55,997 bases of DNA from Alphaproteobacteria bacterium (GCA_017445475.1 JAFSUB010000012.1:1-55997), one strand, 5' to 3'; counted from the first letter of the stretch, positions 8,827-20,501 are shown. The notes: generated by a model from the sequence alone, not told the origin. A program made the numbers and translations.

Positions 8827-8873
8827 TTTTTATGGCACGCTTGGTGCGCCTTGTCTACCAAAGTTTTTATAAA
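8827..8873. repeat. 47-bp direct repeat, right copy
   Basis: Second copy of the repeat at 7685-7731, 1142 bp away. It ends immediately before the stop codon (8874-8876) of the minus-strand gene to the right and carries the same -35 box (TAGACA, 8852-8857) with a weakened -10 (CATAAA, 8829-8834), which would point antisense into the end of the RhuM-Fic gene. Confidence 0.9.
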
Positions 8874-9407
8874 TCAGCCGGCAACTTTTAAATATTTCGG
8901 AGGGATAATGCCGCCTTTGACAACAATCAGGTAATAACGCACATAAGCAAAACGGTGCCCGAGTTCGTCATCACATACGCTCCAGTCAATCGGCGAATAA
9001 TCTATATCATCAATTCCGTTTTCAAGTTTAATCCATAATTCATCGCAAATTTGAGCTTTTTCAAGCTCGGGAAAATCGGTAATCGGTGGACTGACATAAA
9101 CCGCTTCAATCAAACCGTCTTTATCCATTGCGGATATATCAATTTCGAATTTGTCGGCAACATCTATAAACTCTTTCAAACAATGAATGCTGCGCTCTGT
9201 CCATTTTATGGGTTCGGAAAATCCTCTGATGGCTCGACTGCGCCCCTTGTAACAACTTTCCATCCACTTGCAAATTTCTTTATGCGTGGTTTTACCGCCT
9301 GTGCGCTTGAAATAATAGCGCAAATCTGCATCAGGATTGTTTGCAAACGAGAGTAATCCCTTTTGCATAACATCGTTTCCCTTTGCCACATAGTGGTATA
9401 GTTTCAT
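8874..9407 (-). CDS. Hypothetical protein beginning LYHYVAKG
   Basis: A soluble 177-residue protein with no signal peptide. It starts MKLYHYVAKG, has an arginine-rich GRSRAIRGFSEP segment near residue 60, an acidic middle, and ends in an aromatic VRYYLIVVKGG stretch. I think similar uncharacterised proteins occur in gut Proteobacteria but know no function; the opening LYHY recalls ADP-ribosyltransferase-like folds, which is only a guess. The gene ends against the right 47-bp repeat. If the RhuM-Fic unit is removed, its stop codon would lie directly in front of the recG promoter, so it was probably the original neighbour of recG. Confidence 0.6.
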   Translation of the reverse strand: MKLYHYVAKGNDVMQKGLLSFANNPDADLRYYFKRTGGKTTHKEICKWMESCYKGRSRAIRGFSEPIKWTERSIHCLKEFIDVADKFEIDISAMDKDGLIEAVYVSPPITDFPELEKAQICDELWIKLENGIDDIDYSPIDWSVCDDELGHRFAYVRYYLIVVKGGIIPPKYLKVAG

Positions 9408-9588
9408 CTTTATTTACTCCAAATGTGTTCTTGAAATAATGATAATATTTTCAATATCCTTTGCAATCATATTTTGCTATAAATCTACATCATCGGTTTT
9501 GGGCGATTTTTAAGCTGCGGCTGATTTTCCCCTTAAGGAGGAGAAAAAACGGCTTTTGTAAAAGCAAAGAGGGTGGGTGCGTAAAATT

Positions 9589-10194
9589 TTATAAATCGGA
9601 TATGACATTGAGGCTGATGATTTCGTCCGGATTTTCAACCATACCGCTATAGCCTGTGCCTTTTTTGATGGCATCAACATATTCCATGCCCGAAACCACT
9701 TTTCCCCAAACGGTGTATTGTCCGTTAAGCCATGGTGCATCGGCAAAGCAGATGAAAAATTGGCTGTCTGCGGAATCCGGATTTGCCGCGCGCGCCATTG
9801 AAACTGTGCCACGCGTGTGAGGCAATTTATTAAATTCGGCTTTAAGCTTTTTGCCGCTACCGCCCGTTCCCGTGCCTAAAGGACAACCCGTTTGTGCCAT
9901 AAATCCTTCAATGACGCGGTGAAATTTTAAGCCATTATAAAACCCTTCGCGCACCAGTTCTTTGATGCGTTTGACATGGTTGGGCGCATCGTCTTCAAAC
10001 ATTTCGATGACGACATCACCGGTTTTAAGTTTTAAGATAAGCGCATTCTCTTTGTCTTTAACCTGATAGGCGTTTTTGATTTTTTTTGAGCGAGCCGCGC
10101 TCATCTCAAGTTGTTTTTTTTCATCTAAACCGATGTTTTTTGTTTGAGGTTTATCCAAATTTTGTGTTTTCGTTTTGTTCAAAAGCTCTGACAT
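9589..10194 (-). CDS. Peptidyl-prolyl cis-trans isomerase, cyclophilin type
   Basis: A 201-residue cyclophilin that speeds proline isomerisation in protein folding. After a charged N-terminal extension of about 45 residues, the catalytic core is plain: FYNGLKFHRVIEGFMAQTGC with the active-site arginine in FHRV, then GTVSMARAANPDSADSQFFI and the WLNGQYTVWGKVV segment. No signal peptide is seen, so it is probably cytoplasmic, like PpiB. The core resembles bacterial cyclophilins but the extension is longer than in E. coli PpiB (164 residues). A ggaat ribosome site precedes ATG. It follows the ATP-grasp gene on the same strand, separated by a weak terminator-like hairpin. Confidence 0.9.
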   Translation of the reverse strand: MSELLNKTKTQNLDKPQTKNIGLDEKKQLEMSAARSKKIKNAYQVKDKENALILKLKTGDVVIEMFEDDAPNHVKRIKELVREGFYNGLKFHRVIEGFMAQTGCPLGTGTGGSGKKLKAEFNKLPHTRGTVSMARAANPDSADSQFFICFADAPWLNGQYTVWGKVVSGMEYVDAIKKGTGYSGMVENPDEIISLNVISDL

Positions 10195-10211
10195 TTTCTA
10201 TTCCTTTCGTG

Positions 10212-10235
10212 AAAAAAAATCCTCTTTATAAGGAT
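10212..10235 (-). terminator. Terminator-like hairpin at the end of the ATP-grasp gene
   Basis: On the minus strand a short ATCCT...AGGAT stem (10219-10223 with 10231-10235) is followed by eight T residues. The stop codon (10226-10228) lies in its loop. The stem is only 5 bp, so strength is doubtful. Confidence 0.4.
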
Positions 10236-11194
10236 GATGTAGTTTTTTTGTTTTTCATATTCAAGACAAAAGCAACTCTTTCTTCGGCGTTTAGATTTTT
10301 TGGGTAAAATTTATCAACCGCTTTAACGGCTTTAATCAGCCCGTTTGAATTTGCAATTTGAATGGCAAGCCCAGGTCTGGCATTCAGCTCTAAGAGCATG
10401 GGACCTTTGTTTTCATCTAAAACAATATCTGCGCCTAAATAACCCAAGCCCGTCATTTCAAAAGCTTTTGCGGCAATAAGCAGATGTTCTTTCCAAAGGG
10501 GAACTTGAAGTGTTTTCAAATCGGCTTTTGTGTCGGGGTGAAATTCAATGGGAACGTTACGCATAACCGCACTTAAAGTTTGTCCTGTTTGAACATCTAA
10601 ACCAACACCGACGGCGCCTTGATGCAAGTTGGCACGTCCGCCGGATTCGGCCGTTGCCAAACGCATCATTGCCATAATGGGATAGCCCTTGTAAACAATC
10701 AGCCGAACATCGGGAACCCCCTGATAGCTGAACTTTTCAAACACATTGCTGAAGTGCACCATCTCTTCAATTAAGGCAACGTCCGTTTTTCCACCCAAAC
10801 TGTATAAGCCGCTTAAAATGTTGGAAATGTGCTGATAAACCTCGCTGTATGACAATTTTTTTTCAGATGCCGTTAAAAACCAATTATCTTCCCACTGTTT
10901 GACAACCAAAACACCTTTGCCGCCGCTGCCGTGCGCCGGTTTAACGACAAATTCCTTAAAGCCCCGAACGATATTTCGAAAAGATTTGACTTCGTGCTGA
11001 TATTCAATGATTCCGATTTTTTTTGTGGTGGTGATGCCCGCTTGAACGGCAAGCTCTTTTGTTTTGACCTTATCGTCAACCAAAGGATAAAGCCGGCGTT
11101 TGTTAACTTTTGAAATGAGCTTGTAGTTTCGGGCATTCATGCCCAAAATGCCCAAATTTTTAAGTTTTTGCGCTTGGAATAGCCATTCAAACAT
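10226..11194 (-). CDS. ATP-grasp ligase of the 7TM/retropepsin-linked type
   Basis: A 322-residue ATP-grasp enzyme, related to RimK and the family often annotated alpha-L-glutamate ligase-like or sugar-transfer-associated ATP-grasp. Motifs seen: FVVKPAHGSGGKGVLVV (the ATP-binding lysine and glycine-rich loop near residue 90), a GGRANLHQGAVGVGLD segment, and GYLGADIVLDENKGPMLLEL followed by NARPGL (metal-binding E and N). These enzymes join a carboxylate to an amine through an acyl phosphate; the substrate is unknown. It overlaps the upstream 7TM gene by 8 nt, and that gene follows the aspartic-protease-like gene, the known three-gene set. It should act at the inner face of the membrane with the 7TM partner. 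Confidence 0.85.
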   Translation of the reverse strand: MFEWLFQAQKLKNLGILGMNARNYKLISKVNKRRLYPLVDDKVKTKELAVQAGITTTKKIGIIEYQHEVKSFRNIVRGFKEFVVKPAHGSGGKGVLVVKQWEDNWFLTASEKKLSYSEVYQHISNILSGLYSLGGKTDVALIEEMVHFSNVFEKFSYQGVPDVRLIVYKGYPIMAMMRLATAESGGRANLHQGAVGVGLDVQTGQTLSAVMRNVPIEFHPDTKADLKTLQVPLWKEHLLIAAKAFEMTGLGYLGADIVLDENKGPMLLELNARPGLAIQIANSNGLIKAVKAVDKFYPKNLNAEERVAFVLNMKNKKTTSSL

Positions 11195-12728
11195 TTGTTC
11201 TTCCTTTGATTAAAGGATAAAAACGCTTTAATTCCGTTAGGCGATAGCCCGTGTATGTGCCAAGAAGCATCACCACAAACAAAATGACAAGATTTATTTC
11301 ATTGAAGGCAAATGTGAAATGTCTGATGTATTCGCTTACAATAACGGCATAGGTTAAAACCGCCGTTAAAAGCGTGTAGAAAATTTCGGTTAAGGCATTT
11401 TTTGCACCTTCTTCTTCCCACGAAACAGAGGCGCGCTCAATGACCCAAGCGGTGATGATTATCGGGAAAAAGACGGCAGATGAGCTGATTTTAAGGTCAA
11501 ACTGATAGCCGATGATGGCCATTGCCTCAATGATTAAAATGACAAAAATAACAACAGCCGAAATGCGCGGAACCAAAAGCAAATTGAGCTTTGACAGCAT
11601 TGCCCGAAGCAACAACCCCACAAAAACAATGATTGAAAAACAGCAAAGCCCCGCCCAGAAGCCCGTTCGGACAAGCGACATTGCAACAAGCATCGGCGTG
11701 AATGTGCCCATGGTCGGAACACCGACAACGTTTCGCATTAAAACCACAACCAAAATGCCAAGCGGAAAAACCATCAGCCATTTTAACATATTTTGCTCTA
11801 AAAGCGGCAAGCTATACACCGAAAAAGAAAACAAATTTCCCGTTGATGTGAGCTTTGAACGATGTTCGGCCATTGCAAACGAAGATGTTACAGACCTTAA
11901 AACCGAAAAACGCACGCTTGAGTTTGCGCCGCCCTCAACATCAAGAAGCGAAACATCACCTCTTTGAAAAGGCACAAAATTTTTGGGCATACCCTCTTTG
12001 GCGGTTTTTAAATCATACAGCCGCCACCGGCTTCCTTCATAAACTTCAAGCATAATGTCGGCAAGCGAGGCTTTTTTGCCCTCTTGCAGATAAACACCGC
12101 GAACAAGCCTTGCCGGCATATTTTTTAAGGCGAGCAAGTCTATGATGAACGCTGCTTTTTGACGTAGATTAACCTTGACCGGCAAAAGTGCCGAAACGCT
12201 TTCGTTTAGGGGTTGCTCGTTGAAAATGAGAATGATTTGTTGGGCCAAATTGCCCTCTATTTTTTCGGCAGCTTCAAAAATGGCTTCGGCAATTTGCATT
12301 TGTTGCTCGTCATAAAGCGGTTTTTGCAAACAGGCAACACTGTTTTCCCTGACTTTTCCGCGGGACTCTTCATTGTCATAAAGTGTTAAGCGGTAATAAA
12401 TGTTTTGTTTGCCGATTTTGTTTTTTGCCTTAAAAACGGCGCGTCCATCTGCAGCATTTTTTTCAAAAGCGTAACCTTTGGCGGAAACTTCTTCATTTAA
12501 GATTTTAAAATTTGAATCGTTTTTGGGCGTTGCAAACGAAACCTTAACCGGTCCGCCGATGGCTTCAAAAGAAATGTGTGCGTCGACAATGAAAATGTCG
12601 GTTGAGGCATTCGGCGCCAAAGAGAAATTCCAATATTTAACCTTATAGTATATGCTGTATGCTGTGAGCATAACAGATAAAAAAAGCAGGGAAAAGAGAA
12701 TTCTGCGTATGTGTATGAACTGATGCAT
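11187..12728 (-). CDS. 7TM membrane protein with inactive transglutaminase-like domain
   Basis: A 513-residue inner-membrane protein. One N-terminal helix (near residues 10-28) is followed by an extracytoplasmic region of about 270 residues, the transglutaminase-like part, which keeps a core pattern (NMPARLVRGVYLQEG) but has no evident catalytic Cys-His-Asp set. From about residue 310 there are seven hydrophobic helices, beginning MLKWLMVFPLGILVVVLMRN and containing VGVPTMGTFTPMLVAMSLV, a segment typical of this family. It is the middle gene of the ATP-grasp/7TM/retropepsin-like set, overlapping the ATP-grasp start by 8 nt and lying 22 nt from the protease-like gene. It may present a peptide-like substrate to the ATP-grasp enzyme; that is inference from context. 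Confidence 0.85.
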   Translation of the reverse strand: MHQFIHIRRILFSLLFLSVMLTAYSIYYKVKYWNFSLAPNASTDIFIVDAHISFEAIGGPVKVSFATPKNDSNFKILNEEVSAKGYAFEKNAADGRAVFKAKNKIGKQNIYYRLTLYDNEESRGKVRENSVACLQKPLYDEQQMQIAEAIFEAAEKIEGNLAQQIILIFNEQPLNESVSALLPVKVNLRQKAAFIIDLLALKNMPARLVRGVYLQEGKKASLADIMLEVYEGSRWRLYDLKTAKEGMPKNFVPFQRGDVSLLDVEGGANSSVRFSVLRSVTSSFAMAEHRSKLTSTGNLFSFSVYSLPLLEQNMLKWLMVFPLGILVVVLMRNVVGVPTMGTFTPMLVAMSLVRTGFWAGLCCFSIIVFVGLLLRAMLSKLNLLLVPRISAVVIFVILIIEAMAIIGYQFDLKISSSAVFFPIIITAWVIERASVSWEEEGAKNALTEIFYTLLTAVLTYAVIVSEYIRHFTFAFNEINLVILFVVMLLGTYTGYRLTELKRFYPLIKGRTNV

Positions 12729-12750
12729 TAAAAAAGTCCTTTGTAAAAAG

Positions 12751-13284
12751 CTATTTTAAGGTGTATGACAAAGAAGTGTCAACAATGTATCTGCCCGTTA
12801 AAATGTTGCGGCCGATTAAGCCCTGATAGTCAAACGTGCCTCTTTCGGCAAGCGTGAACTCGGTTTGCATTTTTTGCCCGCCGAATTTAACGTCCATAAG
12901 CACCTTAATGCGATGTTCTTCCTGCTCTATGCGTTTGATTTTAACGCGCTTGATTACCTTTTTTTCGAAATGGTGTTTTTCGTTTGAACGGTTGTTGACG
13001 ATGTCAAACGAAACCCACGCCTCACCGTCGCGTTCAAAGTGAGCCAAATTTTCGACATCAATGGAAGACGTTGTTGCGCCTGTGTCAACCCTTGCGTAAA
13101 ACGCCGATTTTAAAGGCAGGATATATATCGGCTCAATCGCGCCGATAATGTTTGAGGGGCTTTTCGGTTGAGTTGCCGTTTTTTGCGCGTTCGGCACAAC
13201 TGCCGGAACGACCGTCGGGTTTTGCTTGGCTGCGCACGAACACAAAAAAGAAAGAATAGAGAACATCGCTAAAATTTTTTTCAT
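12751..13284 (-). CDS. Retropepsin-like lipoprotein (Zn_protease/RimK-LysX-like family)
   Basis: A 177-residue predicted lipoprotein. The signal peptide ends in the lipobox L14-C15-S16-C17. The mature domain has the aspartic-protease-like D67-T-G-A motif (YARVDTGATTSSID) and a later GRNILTGRYIVDTS segment, the pattern of the family annotated ATP-dependent zinc protease, which is now thought to be single-domain retropepsin-like. It begins the three-gene set with the 7TM protein and the ATP-grasp enzyme; family members elsewhere keep this neighbourhood. The protein would be anchored in the envelope, so it may trim a product or target of the ATP-grasp system there. The upstream 190 bp are shared with the divergent tolB gene. 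Confidence 0.85.
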   Translation of the reverse strand: MKKILAMFSILSFLCSCAAKQNPTVVPAVVPNAQKTATQPKSPSNIIGAIEPIYILPLKSAFYARVDTGATTSSIDVENLAHFERDGEAWVSFDIVNNRSNEKHHFEKKVIKRVKIKRIEQEEHRIKVLMDVKFGGQKMQTEFTLAERGTFDYQGLIGRNILTGRYIVDTSLSYTLK

Positions 13285-13478
13285 TATAAGTCATCCGTTT
13301 GGGTTGCTGTTTTAGTTTTATACGCATTTTATGCGCTTGTGTAAATAAAATCAAAAAAATAAACAGGAATTATTGAAATTTTGAAATGCGGGCATAAAAA
13401 AAACGGCGTTGCTAATCGAATTTTAAGAATATCGTTTTAAAGTGTTCTAAGCTTTAATTTTTTTTCGAGAGGTTTGAA

Positions 13479-14810
13479 ATGAAGATGAAATACTTTCTGA
13501 TTGGACTGCTTTGTTTGTTTGCTTTGCCGCTACGTGCCGAACTTGAAATTGACATTACAGGCGCAATGCGCGAGCCGATGCCGATTGCCATGCCGAAAAT
13601 GGTGAGCAATTCAAACGCGTTCGGGCAACTTTTCGGCACGGGCAGTTATGCCTCGAAAATCAGACAAGTTATTCTGGCGGATTTGCAGCGCAGCGGGCTT
13701 TTTCGGATTATTGACGAGTCAAGCTATATTGACGATTTACGCTCAATCGATGAGCGCCCGAATTTTAATGATTGGCGCGCTATTAAGGCACAGGCACTCG
13801 TTCAAAGTGCCATCAAAGAAACCGATGACGGCAGGCTTAAAGTTGAGTTTCGGCTTTGGGATGCCATGAACGGCGATCAGCTTTACGGGCAATCATACAC
13901 AACAACAAAAGAGAATTGGCGCCGAATCGCACATATTATTGCCGATGATATTTATGAGCGCTTAACCGGCGATAAGGGCTATTTTGACACGCGCATTGTT
14001 TATGTTTCGGAAAGCGGTCCGGCAACCAAACGCGTTAAACGGCTTGCGATAATGGACCAAGACGGTGAAAACCACAAATTTTTAACCTCCGGCGCAGCGA
14101 TGGCTTTGACACCTCGTTTTTCACCGAATATGCAGAAAATAACGTATATTTCTTTTTCAAGAACAATGCCGAAGGTTTATATTTTGGATTTGGAATCGGG
14201 CAAACAAGAACTTTTGGGCAATTTTCCGGGTATGACGTTTGCACCTGTTTTTTCGCCCGACAGCAATAAGGTTTTGCTCTCATTTGCCGCCAAAGGAAAC
14301 ACTGAAATTTATGAAATGGATTTGAAAAAGAAAACATCCAAACAGCTGACCAAACACCCCGCAATTGACACATCACCCTCTTATTCGCCTGATGGCAAAA
14401 AAATTGTGTTTAACTCTGACAGAGGCGGCAATCAGCAGCTTTATGTGATGGACTCCGACGGCGCAAATGTTGAGCGAATCAGTTTCGGAAACGGACGCTA
14501 TGCAACGCCGGTTTGGTCGCCGAGGGGTGATTATATCGCCTTTACCAAAATGTCCGGCGGCGAATTTTTTATTGGTGTGATGCACCCCGACGGTTCGGGC
14601 GAGCGGTTGCTTGCAAGCGGCTATTTGGTCGAGGGCCCGACATGGTCGCCGAACGGACGCGTTTTGATGTTTTTCCGCCAAGAACGCAGTTCGGGCAGAA
14701 CAAGCGCGCCGATTAAGCTTTATACGATTGATGTTACAGGTTATAACGAGCGTTTGGTCGTGACGCCGGCCGAGGCTTCAGACCCGGCTTGGTCGCCGCT
14801 TTTGCCTTAA
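13479..14810 (+). CDS. tolB: Tol-Pal system protein TolB
   Basis: A 443-residue periplasmic protein of the Tol-Pal envelope complex, which spans inner and outer membranes and helps constriction at division. Signal peptide [20 protein letters not shown], then the N-terminal alpha/beta domain to about residue 165, then a beta-propeller with repeated blades marked by [25 protein letters not shown] and WSPNG. The length is normal. The ATG at 13479 is preferred over 13485 because gagagg at 13467-13472 is at the better distance. It is not beside tolQRA (25347-27500) and no pal or cpoB follows; a terminator comes 36 bp after the stop, so it is a single-gene unit here. Confidence 0.95.
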   Translation: MKMKYFLIGLLCLFALPLRAELEIDITGAMREPMPIAMPKMVSNSNAFGQLFGTGSYASKIRQVILADLQRSGLFRIIDESSYIDDLRSIDERPNFNDWRAIKAQALVQSAIKETDDGRLKVEFRLWDAMNGDQLYGQSYTTTKENWRRIAHIIADDIYERLTGDKGYFDTRIVYVSESGPATKRVKRLAIMDQDGENHKFLTSGAAMALTPRFSPNMQKITYISFSRTMPKVYILDLESGKQELLGNFPGMTFAPVFSPDSNKVLLSFAAKGNTEIYEMDLKKKTSKQLTKHPAIDTSPSYSPDGKKIVFNSDRGGNQQLYVMDSDGANVERISFGNGRYATPVWSPRGDYIAFTKMSGGEFFIGVMHPDGSGERLLASGYLVEGPTWSPNGRVLMFFRQERSSGRTSAPIKLYTIDVTGYNERLVVTPAEASDPAWSPLLP

Positions 14811-14845
14811 AGCAAAAAAAGTGCATTGAAATATGTTGTGAAAAA

Positions 14846-14873
14846 AAACATTCGGGATTTATACCGAATGTTT
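14846..14873. terminator. Bidirectional terminator after tolB
   Basis: Arms AAACATTCGG (14846-14855) and CCGAATGTTT (14864-14873) pair perfectly, with a T-run to the right and an A-run to the left, so it works in both directions. The stop codon of the convergent minus-strand gene (14859-14861) lies in the loop. Confidence 0.85.
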
Positions 14874-15068
14874 TTTTAAGCTCAAAACCTGAAAAAAAAG
14901 GTTTCGTTTTGAGTGTTTTCTGATTGCCTCCAAAGCTTCATCTGTTACCTCAACAGCATACAACGGATTTTGTTGAGTTGAATAGGTATGCAGGCGAAAA
15001 TTCGGGCTGTCAACCGCGACAATGAAAAACCCCGCTGCCGCGATGAGAACATAAAAAACTCTGTTCAT
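14859..15068 (-). CDS. Small hypothetical protein with N-terminal membrane segment
   Basis: A 69-residue protein with one hydrophobic stretch (FYVLIAAAGFFIVAV) at the N-terminus, which is either an anchor or a signal peptide, then a short polar domain containing a helix (TDEALEAIRKHSKRN). No family is recognised. Its stop codon is within the tolB terminator hairpin, a tight arrangement that argues the hairpin serves both genes. It follows the gene at 15092-15487 by 23 nt on the same strand, so the two may form one transcript. No strong ribosome site is visible before its ATG. Confidence 0.5.
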   Translation of the reverse strand: MNRVFYVLIAAAGFFIVAVDSPNFRLHTYSTQQNPLYAVEVTDEALEAIRKHSKRNLFFQVLSLKKHSV

Positions 15069-15091
15069 AAAAATTATGTTTAAAGGTTTGT

Positions 15092-15487
15092 TTATCCTTC
15101 AACCTCAACGGGCTTTCTGGTGCACGCTTTCGGAAAAACCGGCTTGTAGCGGGGCATTCCATTTAATGTGCCATCGATGACATACTTGATGTTGTCGATT
15201 TCAAAACTGTCTCCGACAGCCTTGGATGCCGAAACTGCCGAGCCCTCAATCACCGCAAACTTTTTGCGCTTGATGAAAAACACAGCCTGCTTGCCTTCCT
15301 CGCACTCAATCACCGCCGCAATAAACGGGATGTTGACCGGAAAATGGTGCACCTTTTCGGACAGTGTCATACGCACAAGACGGCACTTGTCGCTCAAGGG
15401 TTTTACACCTTCACTTTTGATAAATTCATTTAATTTCTCAGTCAATACCAGAGCATTGACGTTTTCAAGTGAACTAGCTTTAATCAT
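15092..15487 (-). CDS. Hypothetical protein, 131 residues
   Basis: A soluble protein with no signal peptide. I do not recognise the family. The first 30 residues look helical (ENVNALVLTEKLNEFIKSEG); the remainder alternates hydrophobic and charged residues as in a small beta-rich domain, with CEEGKQAVFFIKRKKFAVIE in the middle and a proline-rich, basic C-terminus (PRYKPVFPKACTRKP). It lies between groEL and the small gene 14859-15068 on the same strand. About 146 bp containing the groEL terminator separate it from groEL, so it should have its own promoter. Confidence 0.5.
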   Translation of the reverse strand: MIKASSLENVNALVLTEKLNEFIKSEGVKPLSDKCRLVRMTLSEKVHHFPVNIPFIAAVIECEEGKQAVFFIKRKKFAVIEGSAVSASKAVGDSFEIDNIKYVIDGTLNGMPRYKPVFPKACTRKPVEVEG

Positions 15488-15583
15488 ATTTTTCTCGATA
15501 TTTAAGTTAATAAAAATTTCAAATCGGATTCATTAGAACATATTTTTGATGTGTTTGCAAGAAAAATTTAAAATATGTGCCGC

Positions 15584-15619
15584 AAAAAAAGGCCTGTTTT
15601 TTTGAAAAAAACAGACCTT
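15584..15619 (-). terminator. groEL terminator
   Basis: On the minus strand, arms built from AAGG-x-CTGTTTTTTT and AAAAAAACAG-x-CCTT (15589-15619) close with one mismatch, and seven T residues follow (complement of 15584-15590). It stands 15 bp after the groEL stop. Confidence 0.8.
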
Positions 15620-15633
15620 CCCGCTAAATCCTG

Positions 15634-17612
<1,979 letters not shown>

Positions 17613-17629
17613 AAAATTGAACTAATGTT

Positions 17630-17658
17630 TAGGTAGTGTTTGAAACGGCGCTTGTCAA
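17630..17658 (-). promoter_or_regulatory. Promoter candidate for groES-groEL
   Basis: On the minus strand the -35 box TTGACA (17653-17658, preceded by C, giving CTTGACA) is 17 bp from TACCTA (17630-17635). The -35 fits both sigma-70 and the alphaproteobacterial RpoH (CTTGAC) patterns; the -10 is weak for sigma-70. No CIRCE repeat is present. Confidence 0.45.
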
Positions 17659-17702
17659 GAAGAAGCCTTCAAAAAAATTTTTTTATCGGCAAAAAAAACA
17701 CC

Positions 17703-17730
17703 TTGACATTTTTTGGGTTTCGTCTAAAAT
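17703..17730 (+). promoter_or_regulatory. Promoter for the small membrane-protein pair
   Basis: TTGACA (17703-17708) and TAAAAT (17725-17730) are 16 bp apart, one mismatch in total from the sigma-70 consensus. Transcription would start near 17737, leaving about 36 nt before the ATG at 17773, in which no ribosome site is seen. Confidence 0.6.
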
Positions 17731-17772
17731 TAAGCCATCATTTGATTATTCTTAACTTAATTTTTTATATCT

Positions 17773-18105
17773 ATGTGGGCAATCATTTTATTTGTTTTGG
17801 CTGTTATCAGCGCATTTGCACTAACAGCCTTGGATTTTACTGAAGGTGTCGGTAAAATTGGCACTTTTGTTTTCAGAGGTCGCAAGGTTCGTAACTGGGC
17901 GTGCTTTTTAGGCATTTTGACCGGCGTGTTGATGGTCGTTTCTTCAATGATGAACAACCCGATTATCGATCCGCTTTTCAGCGAAAGTATGAACATTGTT
18001 CTTCTGTGGTTTTTGACGCTTCTCATTGAAGCGGTAGCGCTTATTTTGGCACTGGTGTTTATCTGGTGCTTAATTTTGACACTTGAACACGTCAGTAGAG
18101 CTTAA
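17773..18105 (+). CDS. Small membrane protein, unknown function
   Basis: A 110-residue protein with three hydrophobic helices: residues about 3-22 (WAIILFVLAVISAFALTALD), 43-60 (ACFLGILTGVLMVVSSMM) and 75-102. No family is recognised. The ATG at 17773 has no Shine-Dalgarno sequence in front of it, although a strong promoter (17703-17730) is well placed. Its 3' end overlaps or nearly abuts the following membrane gene, so the two are probably translated together and may associate in the inner membrane. It is divergent from groES. Confidence 0.55.
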   Translation: MWAIILFVLAVISAFALTALDFTEGVGKIGTFVFRGRKVRNWACFLGILTGVLMVVSSMMNNPIIDPLFSESMNIVLLWFLTLLIEAVALILALVFIWCLILTLEHVSRA

Positions 18106-18118
18106 AAATTTTGAGGTT

Positions 18119-18484
18119 ATGGATTTGTTCTTAATCGCTTACGTCGTCATATTGGCGATTGTGGCTTTCTGCTATGTGTTTTTCGGCAGAGACGGAACGC
18201 AGCTTCTTGAATTTAAGTTCAAGAACATCTGGTTGCAGCGGGTATGCAGAATTTTCCTGCCTATATGCGCGGTGTTGCTGTTGCTTGTCTTTGTTTGCAA
18301 TCCGCTTGAATCTTTTTGGACGAACGTGCTGTTATACGTCATTTTTGTGATGGTCGGTATCGGGTGGCTTTCTCTGACAGCTTTTGTTTTTAAGGCTTTC
18401 AAAACGATTTACGGATGGTTTAAAACCTTAAAATTCAAAGAGTCAATCAGAAATTTTTTCTTATGGTTCTGGTTATCGGAGTGA
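18119..18484 (+). CDS. Small membrane protein, unknown function
   Basis: A protein of 121 residues with three hydrophobic helices: about 3-22 (LFLIAYVVILAIVAFCYVFF), 45-62 and 70-95. No family is recognised. The ATG at 18119 is chosen because gagg lies immediately before it, although the spacing of 2 nt is short; a TTG at 18083, overlapping the previous gene, would give 133 residues. The basic loops between helices place several K and R residues on one side. It is the second gene of a pair and ends at a perfect bidirectional terminator shared with enolase. Confidence 0.55.
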   Translation: MDLFLIAYVVILAIVAFCYVFFGRDGTQLLEFKFKNIWLQRVCRIFLPICAVLLLLVFVCNPLESFWTNVLLYVIFVMVGIGWLSLTAFVFKAFKTIYGWFKTLKFKESIRNFFLWFWLSE

Positions 18485-18519
18485 AAAAAAAGAGGTTCGT
18501 AAAAGAACCTCTTTTTTTT
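18484..18519. terminator. Bidirectional terminator between the membrane pair and eno
   Basis: A perfect 15-bp stem: AAAAAAAAGAGGTTC (18484-18498) pairs with GAACCTCTTTTTTTT (18505-18519) over the loop gtaaaa. The A-run and T-run make it work in both directions, ending the + strand pair and the minus-strand enolase gene. Confidence 0.95.
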
Positions 18520-18534
18520 GTAGTGCATCAACCG

Positions 18535-19842
<1,308 letters not shown>

Positions 19843-19963
19843 TTAAAAACTATTGCCTAACTTGGAACTTTAAAATGAAAAAGTCAAGCTTTTTAGGTAT
19901 TTATTAATAAAAATATTCTAGCATTGGCGTTGGCTTTGGGCTTTAACATAAGGAGTGTGCCTG

Positions 19964-20419
19964 ATGATTTTTTCGGACAAATGGAACAGACGCTTTATGG
20001 ATGTGGCATTCTTGGTTGCTTCGTGGTCAAAAGATCCGTCAACCAAAACGGGTGCTGTGATTGTGGGACCGGACAAAGAAATCAGGGCAACAGGTTTTAA
20101 CGGTCCGGTGCGCGGTGTTGACGACGATGTGGCAGAGCGTTTCGAGCGTCCGTCAAAATATGATTTTTTTGAACACGCCGAGCGAAATGCGCTTTTTAAC
20201 GCCTGTTTAACGGGCGTTCAGGTGAAAGGTTGTGTGATGTATGCCACACATACCCCTTGTGTTGATTGTGCAAGAGCTATTATTCAAGCCGGCATTAAAA
20301 CCGTTGTTACAAACAAGCTTGTGATTGACGAAACAACTCCTCAAAACACATGGCGCGATAAGCTTGTCTTTTCGGCGCAAATGTTTAATGAAGCCGGCAT
20401 AGAATATATCGAACTTTAA
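19964..20419 (+). CDS. dCMP/cytidine deaminase-family protein
   Basis: A 151-residue zinc deaminase. The catalytic motif is H71-A-E73 (EHAERNAL) and the zinc cysteines are C99 and C102 (TPCVDCARAI), the HAE...PCxxC pattern of deoxycytidylate deaminases, which make dUMP from dCMP for thymidylate synthesis. The segment KDPSTKTGAVIVGPD near residue 23 is also typical of this family. The start at 19964 is chosen over GTG 19955, which lies inside the ribosome site aaggag (19950-19955). Deaminases of this fold differ in substrate, so dCMP is likely but not certain. It stands alone, divergent from eno. Confidence 0.85.
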   Translation: MIFSDKWNRRFMDVAFLVASWSKDPSTKTGAVIVGPDKEIRATGFNGPVRGVDDDVAERFERPSKYDFFEHAERNALFNACLTGVQVKGCVMYATHTPCVDCARAIIQAGIKTVVTNKLVIDETTPQNTWRDKLVFSAQMFNEAGIEYIEL

Positions 20420-20501
20420 GAAAACTTTTTTCATTTATCCGCACTTTAAACGACTTGATTGACGATTATGTATCAATCGTATGTTATTGGGAGACAGTCT
20501 G

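Noticed and set aside
9545-9566. GCTTTT/AAAAGC stem after the cyclophilin gene, T-run on the minus strand.
   Set aside because: The loop is only 2 nt, so at most four or five pairs form; too weak to call a terminator.
17613-17660. CIRCE element in front of groES.
   Set aside because: The TTAGCACTC-N9-GAGTGCTAA pattern is absent.
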